Shown here: positions 8,188-16,952 of the stretch, piece by piece
How positions within the stretch are numbered: the first letter of the stretch is position 1
Layout: each line of letters starts with the position of its first letter
DNA from: Xenorhabdus miraniensis
Lineage (GTDB): Bacteria > Pseudomonadota > Gammaproteobacteria > Enterobacterales > Enterobacteriaceae
Direction of reading: 5' to 3'
Assembly (NCBI RefSeq): GCF_002632615.1
Contig: NZ_NITZ01000026.1
Location: 1 to 45,742 of the forward strand
DNA: 45,742 bases
The notes under the pieces: generated by a model
Seen by the model: only the letters and a program-made list of their open reading frames with translations
The model's database searches: none
Told to the model about the DNA's origin: nothing
Translations under genes and position numbers: made by a program

Positions 8188-9390
8188 TGTACTAGTCGCG
8201 ACTTGATCTGACAGTTACCCACTTTGTTATCGGCGACTGTCAGATTATATTTGGGTCAGATTTTTTTCTGCCCAAATAGATTTCCCATCCTGAAGGGTTT
8301 CTATTGGTGTCCGGCCGCAACACATTTTTCCTTGATGAGTGCGGTGATTGTTGTAATTGTCCATCCATTTGTCCAGATCTTTTTGTAACTCATCCAATGA
8401 GCCATACCATTTCTTTCTGAACGTCACTGGGTAAAATTCATTCAGGATGGTTTTGTGAAACCGTTCACAGATGCCATTGGTTTGCGGTGACATCGCCTTT
8501 GTCTTGGTATGGTCGATATCATTGACCGCCAGATACAGTGGGTAATCATGGTGCTCAACACGCCCGCAATATTCGGTGCCTCTGTCTGTCAGAATACGTA
8601 ACATCGGCAATCTATGAGCGCTAAAGAACGGCAGCACACGGTCATTCAGTAAATCCGCCGCCGTAATGGGCGTTTTACTCGTATAGAGTTTCGCGAAAGC
8701 CACTTTACTGTAAGTATCGACGAAAGTTTGTTGGTACAAGCGTCCCACGCCTTTAAGATTACCGACATAAAAGGTATCTTGCGACCCTAAATAGCCAGGA
8801 TGAGCGGTTTCAATTTCGCCACAAGCTTCGTCATCATGCTGCTGACGTTCAAGGGCGGCAACCTGCTCGTCAGTCAGGATAATGCCTTCGTCAGCCACTT
8901 TCTTTTCAAGGGCTGCCAGACGCTTTTTGAAGTTCTCAAGATGATGTCTGAGCCAGATAGAACGGACACCACTGGCAGACACAAAGATGCCTGCTTTTCT
9001 GAGTTCATTACTTGTTCTGGCTTGCCCATAGGCCGGGAATTCGATGGCCGAGTTGATAACGGCGTGTTCAGTCTCCGCATCCACACGGTTCTTCAAATTA
9101 GGGGTTTTTCTGCTTTGGTTGATTAACGCATCAATCCCGCCTTTTTCAACGAGTTCCTGATAACGATAAAACGTATCTCTGGATACACCCATCACTTTAC
9201 AGGCTCTTGAGACATTACTGAGTTCTTCAGCGAGATTAAGCAGACCCGCCTTGTGTTTGATGATTGGATTGCTAGTATAAAGCATGAGAGTTACCTCTTA
9301 GTCTTTGATTATGGATTCATCACCTTTAATCAAAGTCGGTAACTCTCTTCTTTTCAAACCGAAGTGTCAGATCTAGTCTGAACTAATACA
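8188..9390 (-). mobile_element. Complete IS481-family insertion sequence with 7-bp target duplication
   Basis: The ends are TGTACTAG... at 8188 and ...TAATACA at 9390. The terminal 26 bases at each side (8188-8213 and 9365-9390) are inverted repeats matching at 21 of 26 positions. The element is flanked by a perfect direct repeat AGTGAAT (8181-8187 and 9391-9397), the signature of one transposition event with no later rearrangement. The single transposase gene fills it. It is inserted between the integrase-domain gene and the 3' end of the toxin operon. Confidence 0.9.
8245..9285 (-). CDS. IS481-family transposase
   Basis: This 346-residue DDE transposase catalyses movement of the surrounding element. 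The N-terminal third holds a helix-turn-helix (NVSRACKVMGVSRDTFYRYQ) followed by a second HTH region around QARTSNELRKAGIFVSASGV. The integrase-core fold follows, with DDE candidates at D in FVDTYSKVAF, D in ILTDRGTEYCG and E in NGICERFHKT, and the family end (NNHRTHQGKMCCGRTPIETL). The frame is uninterrupted and both element ends are intact, so it is probably active. A tail of a few tens of bases separates its stop from the left inverted repeat. Confidence 0.93.
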   Translation of the reverse strand: MLYTSNPIIKHKAGLLNLAEELSNVSRACKVMGVSRDTFYRYQELVEKGGIDALINQSRKTPNLKNRVDAETEHAVINSAIEFPAYGQARTSNELRKAGIFVSASGVRSIWLRHHLENFKKRLAALEKKVADEGIILTDEQVAALERQQHDDEACGEIETAHPGYLGSQDTFYVGNLKGVGRLYQQTFVDTYSKVAFAKLYTSKTPITAADLLNDRVLPFFSAHRLPMLRILTDRGTEYCGRVEHHDYPLYLAVNDIDHTKTKAMSPQTNGICERFHKTILNEFYPVTFRKKWYGSLDELQKDLDKWMDNYNNHRTHQGKMCCGRTPIETLQDGKSIWAEKNLTQI

Positions 9391-9401
9391 AGTGAATACA
9401 A

Positions 9402-9421
9402 CCCTGTCCTATCGGACAGGG
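9402..9421 (-). terminator. Hairpin after the toxin operon
   Basis: CCCTGTCC (9402-9409) pairs with GGACAGGG (9414-9421) around a TATC loop. It lies just past the stop of the last toxin gene. On the minus strand it is followed by TTGTATT, a weak T-tract, so it is a plausible but not strong intrinsic terminator. The IS481 element lies immediately beyond. Confidence 0.55.
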
Positions 9422-9437
9422 AGTTATTTAATGATAG

Positions 9438-12383
9438 TTAACTCTTCGCTGCATTTTTCCTGGCTTGTTTTCTGGCCTTGTTTTTTGCATTTTTACTTAT
9501 ATAGACAGTTTCTGTAGGTTTAAATATACTTCTATTTGCAAAGTTAGGATCATTTAATAATGAAAACATCCCACCAGGGACGGTCACTTTATGTTGTTCC
9601 AACACATTCTTAAGCTCTTTATTCGATGGAATTCTTCCAAGCACCCCCATAAGTCTAGACAGTATCATTTCTATCTTATTGGTGCTTGTCACATCAACGC
9701 TCACTACTTCAGAATCATTTTTTAAATAGTAATAGGAATCCTTCACACTGACGGAGTGATAAAATGAATCATGCGTTTTTTGTGATTCGCTATTGTTTCT
9801 TACTAAATCAGCCAGTTCAGGTGAATCAGAAAAATATGCCATTTGATTTATTTGAATTGCAGATGATACATCGTTGCTATGTAATAATGAGCGCTGTGTA
9901 TCGATGTATGTCGCAAAATTGTTAGTAATTGTTTCTTTGGCAAGATATTCTGCTTCCGTCATTGGATTAACGCCTACTTCAGTGTTTCGATAAAGTACAC
10001 CGTTGTTACTGCCGATGTGTTTACGATGAGCCTCATCATATTCTTGATAGGCATGCCCTAATTTTTCAAGTTTTTTAATTGCTGTTTTTAAAGAATTCGT
10101 CGCGTGAATGTTATCCCCTCGACCTAGCCCTTGGGCTGAGATTGTATGGAGAATTGTATGCTCAGAACTCAATATTGGCTTCGGGTCCGGCGGTTTCTTA
10201 TTGGAATTACCGGCTCTCGACTGAGTCACCATAGGCACACCTTTCTTCCCATACAAACGGAGTACCTCATTTTTTCTATTGCCATGTGCCCCTTCAGTAC
10301 TAATAGTCATTGAGTTAAACACATCGATAGGTAAAGAAATGTCGCCTTGCTCGTCGTAGTAATTAACAGGGTTATTCCTCACCATCCTGAACAGGTTTAT
10401 GCCGTCCACTGTCCCCGCCGGATCCGCACTCAGCCATCGCCCTGCCCACGGCTGGTAATAGCGGTATCCGTAGTAGTACAGTCCCGTTGCATCCCGTTCT
10501 TTACCCGAGTAACGCATGACTTTGTAATCTGCCTCCGTCCGATTGCGTGCTGCCCACACCGCTGTGCCTCCGTACGGATAGTACTCTTCCAGACTGATTA
10601 CTTGCCCGTCATCGTCCACCTCCAACCCACAGCTTCTCACCAGATTGTCGTAGCTATAGCGAACCTGATTGTTACTGATGCCTTCTGGTTTCCCGCTCTC
10701 CCAATGTATTACCCGCACCTGCGCACAGCTCGCCTCGTCTACTGTGATAACGTGCTGTATCTCTTTTACCATCGTACCATTTATCGAGGTGCGCAGCTCC
10801 AGTCCAGGCAGGTACAACGTGCGCTGCGTCTGCGAGCTGTTAGCCGTCTGCTGAACGTTAGTTTTGATGATACGTTGACTGTCCGCACCATAACGATAGG
10901 CTTCCTGATCGGAGGACTGTCCATCACGCACTACTGGCGTCACCTTTAGCAGCTCACCATTCGGCGTCCAGACGAGGTTCTGTCCCGGTTGCAGCTGGCT
11001 CTGCTGCCCGCCGGTGGTGAACAGCGCATCTACCTTAGCTGGCTCTTCCGTTAGCGTATTCAGCACTGCTCGGTTGCTGTGGTTCGAGACCGTCATCTTG
11101 ATGGTATAACTGTTATTACTGGTTGGTGCGCTGTGACGTATCTGCATCAGGTTGCTCCCACGGTCATAATTATAAGTGCGGGAATAATTGCTGTAGGTAC
11201 TGTTATCAATGAGGGAAGGGATGGGTAATAAAGCGCTTTGTTGACCAATATTGGCCATTTCTCGCCCGGTGGTACTGACCAGCTGATACAGGCTATCATA
11301 GATGTATGTGTTCTCCGGCACCACTTTCTGGTTGCGCCAGAAACGGGTTGTCTCGGCATCGTTGGTAATACGCAGAACGTTCCCCACCGGGTCGTACTCA
11401 TAGCGCAGGTCCTGCAACACCTTCGTCCCCTGAGCATGTCCCTGTGGGCGTTCGGTTTTTATGCCAACAAGGCGCTGAGTCTCCGGTTCGTAGGTGTAGG
11501 TGGTCACTACGCCGTTGCCGTGCTCTTCGCGTAGCTTCTGACCCGCGGCGGAATACGTCAGGGATTTCATGATGACCTGCTCTGTCCCGTTCTTCAGCGC
11601 CAGCCAGCTGCCGGTCAGCAAACCTGCCACGTCATATGCCAGCCGCTGCACGTTACCCATCGCATCCGTGCGGGTCAGTAATACCCCTGTGGCATCCGCC
11701 GTGTTCAGGGTGGTGAAGCTTTCCGGCGCCAGCCGGGCGTTCCAGGCGGATTCATTGTCGCCCTGCCAGTCTGCGTCCGTCCCGTCCGGCAGCAGCTGGC
11801 GCGTGACGGACAGAGGTACGCCGTTAAGCGCAATACTGTCCGTCTGGTTCAGTCCGGCGGTGTCATAGTGACGCACACATTGTCCGGTTAGGTTGTTGTT
11901 TTTCTCTGCCTGAGTGTTCCCGGCCCAGATAAAACGCTCGGTGATACGGGCCGCTTCGCCAGCAGGCTGTTCGGTGATACTGAGCGGGCGTCCGGGTAAG
12001 GTTTCATTTTCATATTGCCACGTACGGGTGACTTCGGTTGCATTGATGGACAGCACAGGCCGGCCGGTAATATCATTCAATGTCAGTATATTACCCGCAT
12101 CGACACTTCTTGTGCGCACAACTTCACCGGTCAGTACAGTATCATAAATCAGGTTAGGATTGACCGTATTATCCGTTTGTTGTAAGTCAAACAGACGCGG
12201 ATCAATACTGTGTGCTAGCTGACCTGCGAGCGTAAACCGATGGCGGGTGATCCGTTCATCGGTTTTGGTGGGGGTATCCGGGTGGCGGTGATAATGGAGC
12301 TCGCGAACAGTCAGCCCCCGGTTATCCAGGACAGCCACTTCCGGCGTGTTTTGATGCAGGTTATTGCCTCTGTTTAAAGTCAT
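9438..12383 (-). CDS. xptB1: Tc toxin C component (TccC/XptB1-like) with unrecognised toxic C-terminus
   Basis: The 981-residue protein has an RHS/YD-repeat core (residues ~1-683) ending in the hallmark sequence GLYYYGYRYYQPWAGRW - LSADPAG - GINLFRMVRNNPVNYYDE. In this family the core is an aspartyl self-protease that, with TcB, forms a hollow shell and releases the C-terminal ~300 residues inside it as the toxin. Here the tip (about residue 684 on, DNA 9441-10334) contains SSEHTILHTISAQGLGRG and an Arg/Lys-rich end (KARKQARKNAAKS). I recognise no ADP-ribosyltransferase, deaminase or protease motif in it. The tip DNA is clearly AT-richer than the core, as expected for a swapped module. It is third in the operon, 68 bases after the TcB gene. 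Confidence 0.92.
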   Translation of the reverse strand: MTLNRGNNLHQNTPEVAVLDNRGLTVRELHYHRHPDTPTKTDERITRHRFTLAGQLAHSIDPRLFDLQQTDNTVNPNLIYDTVLTGEVVRTRSVDAGNILTLNDITGRPVLSINATEVTRTWQYENETLPGRPLSITEQPAGEAARITERFIWAGNTQAEKNNNLTGQCVRHYDTAGLNQTDSIALNGVPLSVTRQLLPDGTDADWQGDNESAWNARLAPESFTTLNTADATGVLLTRTDAMGNVQRLAYDVAGLLTGSWLALKNGTEQVIMKSLTYSAAGQKLREEHGNGVVTTYTYEPETQRLVGIKTERPQGHAQGTKVLQDLRYEYDPVGNVLRITNDAETTRFWRNQKVVPENTYIYDSLYQLVSTTGREMANIGQQSALLPIPSLIDNSTYSNYSRTYNYDRGSNLMQIRHSAPTSNNSYTIKMTVSNHSNRAVLNTLTEEPAKVDALFTTGGQQSQLQPGQNLVWTPNGELLKVTPVVRDGQSSDQEAYRYGADSQRIIKTNVQQTANSSQTQRTLYLPGLELRTSINGTMVKEIQHVITVDEASCAQVRVIHWESGKPEGISNNQVRYSYDNLVRSCGLEVDDDGQVISLEEYYPYGGTAVWAARNRTEADYKVMRYSGKERDATGLYYYGYRYYQPWAGRWLSADPAGTVDGINLFRMVRNNPVNYYDEQGDISLPIDVFNSMTISTEGAHGNRKNEVLRLYGKKGVPMVTQSRAGNSNKKPPDPKPILSSEHTILHTISAQGLGRGDNIHATNSLKTAIKKLEKLGHAYQEYDEAHRKHIGSNNGVLYRNTEVGVNPMTEAEYLAKETITNNFATYIDTQRSLLHSNDVSSAIQINQMAYFSDSPELADLVRNNSESQKTHDSFYHSVSVKDSYYYLKNDSEVVSVDVTSTNKIEMILSRLMGVLGRIPSNKELKNVLEQHKVTVPGGMFSLLNDPNFANRSIFKPTETVYISKNAKNKARKQARKNAAKS

Positions 12384-12451
12384 AAGCCATTACCTTTATA
12401 GGGTAGTTAACCTTCCCCCCGTCTCTGGGGGGAAGGTGTGATTATTTGACG

Positions 12452-15400
12452 TTATTGTGTGAGCTGAGAGCCGGTGTCGTTTTCATCTTCATTCACTACA
12501 AACCAGGGTGTCAGCTGGTTTTGACGTAAATAGCCTTTGGCTGTTCTTACCTGGTATTCCCGGCCGAGGGGATCATAACGGTATGTATCGGCATACAAAT
12601 CCTGCCGTGCGCTGTCATCGCAGAGGTACTGCCAGGCATTCAGGAAAAAGGGCTGGTAGGTTCGGACAGGTTGTCCTTTACCGTCATACTCGGTCCGGCC
12701 CGAGACCGCCCAGCGGGTTGTTGTATAAGCAGTGATGGGGTTTCCTTTCGCGTCTGTAATCAGACTGCCATCTGTGGCGCGTTGCCAGGCTTCCCCTGGC
12801 GCATGGTATATTGCATTTTGCAATAAACGGCCAAAGCCATCGCTGTAGGTGACACTTTTACGCAGTTGTTGCTCAGGATCGGTGTCATAACGGTCAGTGG
12901 CCAGCGCCAGAACATGGACAGGCTCCCGTGAATCGGTCAATGCCTGCTCATCCATCACCATACCCTGACGTTGCTGCCAGCGCCGGAAACCCAGTGCACA
13001 AATCCGCTTATCTTCCGTCACCACACCCGCGTCAAGCAGTGCCTGCCATGTAAAGCCCGCCATAGATTCCCGATAAGTTTGCGCTAATGGCATCCAACTC
13101 AGCGGCGCATAGACGATGCAATTAGCGACCGGCAGATTGGGTTTTAAGCCGAGTGCTTCTTCCACGGAGGATGGCGGTGTAAATGGGCGCTTTTCAGGCG
13201 GGGTATAACCCTGCGGAGTGCCTGCCTCTGTCCCCCAGAACCGGCCGGATGACACTTGCCCCAGCGCATTCAGGGTGATGTGTTGTTGGTTGTCATTCGC
13301 ATCCATTATCTGAACCGGTGTCAGGAAGCGGTAATCATAGGCAGCATTCGTGTACAGGCCGGCAGCATCCTGTATGCGAATGACGGCACAGTAATGGGTA
13401 TCCCAATCAATGGCAGTTTTCCCAACCTGCACCGTAGCGCGCTGGGCCAACGGACGGTAAAACGCCTCCGCCCCTCCGTAATCGGTATAGCCCTGACGGG
13501 CGACCCAGACCGCCGATCCCGCCCCGGTATTGAATGGTCGAGGAACACACAAGTAACCCGCTTCAATTAATTTCTTTTCCAGGGCTTCAGGGGTCAATGT
13601 GCCATTAAAGGCCTGCAACGCCACCTCATCAAAAACCGCGGTTTCGGTATAAGCCACCAATGCCTGTCGGGTCGGGTTTTCTTCGGGGCCGGTATAGGCC
13701 ACACGCTGATGCCCCAAATAGGTTAGGGGCGTCCCGGGAGCTATCAGACTGTTTGCGGCCAGCAAGTCCTCTACCGTAAGACCTTCACGAGGTACCCGTT
13801 CTGCCGGGTAGGCCCAGGCATCGCTTCGTACAACATCAGTCAGCCCCAGCACCTGATATTCTGTGTTAGTCAGATGATGATAACCTTGCCGTTGCCGGGT
13901 AAGCCGCAATTGCTGTTGCTGCTCATCATAGCTGCTGCCAAATAATGTCTCCGGCAGCGTATCCGGGTAAGGCGAGACAGCGGGTTTAGGGCGGCGGGGA
14001 TAAGCAATCTCGACAGTCTCCCGGGGAAAACCGTAGCGGTCACTGTTCAGTACCACCTGCTGATGACATTGGGGATCTTCGGCAACACGTTCATATTGCC
14101 AGGTTCTTTGCTCAATCACACTGGGCCAGACTGTCGGCGAGTTGCCCGGCAAACCCAAAATCCGCCTGACCTGGGGCCGGCTGTCCATGACAGTATACGG
14201 CACGCCAGCAAGTACCGTGCCATCGTCGCCATAGACTTCACTGTGTAACGGTTGGCCTTTTAATGCCCGGTGCAGCCAGTAAGCTTCCTCCGTTGAGGGA
14301 ACGAGTGTGACATCCTGTTCTTTATCAGGGTCAAAATGCGTAAAACGGCAGGTAAAGGGCGGGAAAGCCTGTTTGTCCCCGTGCCAGAATTCATTTGCCA
14401 ACAGGGCATCAACGGCGGGAACCCCCGTGGCAAACCAGCTGATTGTGATGGCGGGCGACAGGGGATCGGTGACTGACGAATGGGTTGCCTGTGCCAGCTT
14501 ATCAGTATCTTTTTGTCTGACCCGGCCAAATCCCCAGAACTCACGCTCTCTGCCATCCCAGGCGCCATGGGCATAATCCTGCTCTGACGTCAGCCGGTTA
14601 CCCGTGATTTCATCCCGTACTTCAGTACGCCACAACACATGGATAGGAAAGGGCAGATAACTGGCTACAGAACGGCCCTCGCTTTCGGTCTGTTGTTTCT
14701 CATCCAGCCAGAATTGCGCCGAACTGCGGTAAAACAGCGTGGTTTCCGCGCCCATATTATTGTTGATAGTATTCAACAGCCAGGGTTTGTGTTGCGTCAG
14801 GTCAAGGCGCCAGTGTTTCACCGCCCTATGCGGCACGGTCAGGATAATGCTGGATACGCCTAATCCCTGCGTATCAGCAATATGTAACTGACAGGTCCGG
14901 TCAAACAGGACATCCTCAGGCAGATTGATACGCACCGGTGCGGCAAACTGATTACCGCTTTCATTGATAAACAGTTCCAGATAAGTGCTGTGGGCATAGA
15001 GAATGTCGGTGGTGCCGGAACCGTCAATATCCGCCAGATACACCTGATCGGGATTAAAGTTGTTGGCTGAAACCGCCAATCCTGTCAGCCTGATGGGGTG
15101 CCCAAAACGGCCGTGCCCCAGATTAGGCCAGCATGTCACGCCGTCAGCCGCAATTTCTGCCAGATGCTGTTGACCGGAACCCAGCATATCGGCAAAGGCG
15201 ACCAGTTTTCGTTCATCCGCGCCGGGGATCGGTAAGGTAATGCCGTCAGATTGAATAACGGTGTTGCCTGTTTTCCAGCCCATTGGTTGGTTAGCATACA
15301 AACGGACACTGCGTGGTCCAATCATCACCAAATCAGCCAGCCCCGCGCCGGTCAGGTCGGCCAGCTGTGACTGAGGGTGAAAATACTCGACGGGCAAGGC

Positions 15401-16900
15401 GGATAGCGGGATAAAAGGCGACCACTGTCCGTTTGGCGCCATCGTGTGATAGCCATTGACCCCGGCGGAGGTGACGACCCAATCCAGCTTGCCATCCCCG
15501 TTGAGGTCCATCAGTGCGGCATTATTCTGCTGGGCAGGGATCTGTGGCAGTGGCTTTATTTCACCATAGGCCACGGTATCGGGTTCTTCCACCCGGGGGT
15601 CACGTACGGGAGAACGATACCACCACGCGCGGGGAGCATCCTGATAAAGGATACCCGGCAAGCCCTCGCCATACAGGTCCACGAACTGATACGGCTGTAA
15701 GTGATTAAATTGGTCCAACTGTGGCATGGGCTGCCAGGCCGGCAACGACGCTGTATCCAGCCGTTGATAATCCAGCTCCAGCGGCGGTAGGGTGACAGGC
15801 GTCCCATCATTTTCATGGGCCACCTGACGGGCAGAAACCAAAGTACTGATGCTGTGATTGGGATCGTAACTTAGCATCAGACGTGAGACTAAGGCAGGCA
15901 CTTCACCGGTCTCATTTTTACCTGCCAGCGCATTCAGGCGATGGAACATCAGCACCTGCCGGCACAAGCGGCGGGTACGGATTTCAAAGCCGTATTCAAA
16001 ACGGGAGAAACAATCGGGGCGAACTGTCCAGCTTGCCGATCCTGCCTGAAACGCAGGCACTTCATACAGCGAGCCTGCTCGTTCGCCGTAATCAAACACC
16101 AGATGGAACAGCCATTGATTATTGGCCGGCAGTGTGTTGTCCAAAGCAAACAGGCTCGCCTGTGGCGTGATATTGCCGTAGTTAACCTGTATTAAATAAC
16201 GTTGTCCACCAGATAAAGGATGCTGTCCTTTTTCAGGCCCATCGCAGCCCGCGTCATCTTCGGCACGGTATTGATAATAAATATGCTCACCGGTGGGCGT
16301 CACGGTCTCTTCGAGTAGCCACTGGGCAATCTGGTTATCATCCGCCGGATTAGCCACCCGGGCGTGGGCATTTTTCCCAAACAGATGGACTTGACCATTG
16401 GGACTGAACATCACCCAAAAGGGTTTTTGCATGTTACCCTGCGCCGGCTGCCAGTATTCCAGCCGGCTGAAATCATGAACGATACGGGGCTGATAACGGG
16501 TCACCTGCCAGTTCTCATCTAATGTGACGCCCTGCAACTGGTTGGTGGTGCGGATATCCGGCTTACCTTGTTCGTTAGGGGCAACCTGCATTACCTCGCC
16601 CATCGGGCATAAAAAGGTGTCGTTGCCCTCATAACGCGGCACGCCATGTGAGGTACGCAGGCTGATAGCCATGGGAGCAGATTGCCACCCCATGCCAAAA
16701 GCGCCATTGCCGCTGCCGCTGCTGTAGGTGAGGGACATAGCCGGGGCAGTGCCGCGTCCGCTGGAAATCGGCAACGGTAATGACAGTGAGGCCATTCCGT
16801 CGGGACCACCTCCGGTAAAGGTTTCCCCCATTCCCCGGAGTGTGCCGCCACCTTTGGGCAGTGACGGTGTCTCCAACTTCAGTTCATCTGAACGTAGCAT
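12452..16900 (-). CDS. xptC1: Tc toxin B component (TcdB/TcaC/XptC1-like)
   Basis: TcB joins TcC to build the cocoon that encloses the toxin, and it docks on the TcA channel through a beta-propeller. The protein starts with an SpvB-type domain (LPKGGGTLRGMGETF, residues ~5-330) and continues with FG-GAP/propeller repeats (DLNGDGKLDWVVT; LADIDGSGTTDILYAHSTYL). The TcdB middle domains (WLLNTINNNMGAETTLFY; GREREFWGFGRV) and a C-terminal RHS part follow. The length of 1482 residues is normal for the family. I chose ATG 16900 because GGAG lies six bases upstream; an upstream in-frame ATG at 16924 lacks this. It starts 52 bases after the TcA stop on the same strand, so it is co-transcribed. No frame interruption is seen. 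Confidence 0.95.
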   Translation of the reverse strand: MLRSDELKLETPSLPKGGGTLRGMGETFTGGGPDGMASLSLPLPISSGRGTAPAMSLTYSSGSGNGAFGMGWQSAPMAISLRTSHGVPRYEGNDTFLCPMGEVMQVAPNEQGKPDIRTTNQLQGVTLDENWQVTRYQPRIVHDFSRLEYWQPAQGNMQKPFWVMFSPNGQVHLFGKNAHARVANPADDNQIAQWLLEETVTPTGEHIYYQYRAEDDAGCDGPEKGQHPLSGGQRYLIQVNYGNITPQASLFALDNTLPANNQWLFHLVFDYGERAGSLYEVPAFQAGSASWTVRPDCFSRFEYGFEIRTRRLCRQVLMFHRLNALAGKNETGEVPALVSRLMLSYDPNHSISTLVSARQVAHENDGTPVTLPPLELDYQRLDTASLPAWQPMPQLDQFNHLQPYQFVDLYGEGLPGILYQDAPRAWWYRSPVRDPRVEEPDTVAYGEIKPLPQIPAQQNNAALMDLNGDGKLDWVVTSAGVNGYHTMAPNGQWSPFIPLSALPVEYFHPQSQLADLTGAGLADLVMIGPRSVRLYANQPMGWKTGNTVIQSDGITLPIPGADERKLVAFADMLGSGQQHLAEIAADGVTCWPNLGHGRFGHPIRLTGLAVSANNFNPDQVYLADIDGSGTTDILYAHSTYLELFINESGNQFAAPVRINLPEDVLFDRTCQLHIADTQGLGVSSIILTVPHRAVKHWRLDLTQHKPWLLNTINNNMGAETTLFYRSSAQFWLDEKQQTESEGRSVASYLPFPIHVLWRTEVRDEITGNRLTSEQDYAHGAWDGREREFWGFGRVRQKDTDKLAQATHSSVTDPLSPAITISWFATGVPAVDALLANEFWHGDKQAFPPFTCRFTHFDPDKEQDVTLVPSTEEAYWLHRALKGQPLHSEVYGDDGTVLAGVPYTVMDSRPQVRRILGLPGNSPTVWPSVIEQRTWQYERVAEDPQCHQQVVLNSDRYGFPRETVEIAYPRRPKPAVSPYPDTLPETLFGSSYDEQQQQLRLTRQRQGYHHLTNTEYQVLGLTDVVRSDAWAYPAERVPREGLTVEDLLAANSLIAPGTPLTYLGHQRVAYTGPEENPTRQALVAYTETAVFDEVALQAFNGTLTPEALEKKLIEAGYLCVPRPFNTGAGSAVWVARQGYTDYGGAEAFYRPLAQRATVQVGKTAIDWDTHYCAVIRIQDAAGLYTNAAYDYRFLTPVQIMDANDNQQHITLNALGQVSSGRFWGTEAGTPQGYTPPEKRPFTPPSSVEEALGLKPNLPVANCIVYAPLSWMPLAQTYRESMAGFTWQALLDAGVVTEDKRICALGFRRWQQRQGMVMDEQALTDSREPVHVLALATDRYDTDPEQQLRKSVTYSDGFGRLLQNAIYHAPGEAWQRATDGSLITDAKGNPITAYTTTRWAVSGRTEYDGKGQPVRTYQPFFLNAWQYLCDDSARQDLYADTYRYDPLGREYQVRTAKGYLRQNQLTPWFVVNEDENDTGSQLTQ

Positions 16901-16952
16901 GTCAAACTCCTTACAGGCCCCCAATGAGGCCTGTATTTAATAACTATCTGGA

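Noticed and set aside
10347..10949. Plus-strand 200-codon open frame inside the TcC gene
   Set aside because: It is an antisense shadow of the RHS core: the opposite frame has clear YD-repeat protein and family motifs, and the plus-strand peptide has none.
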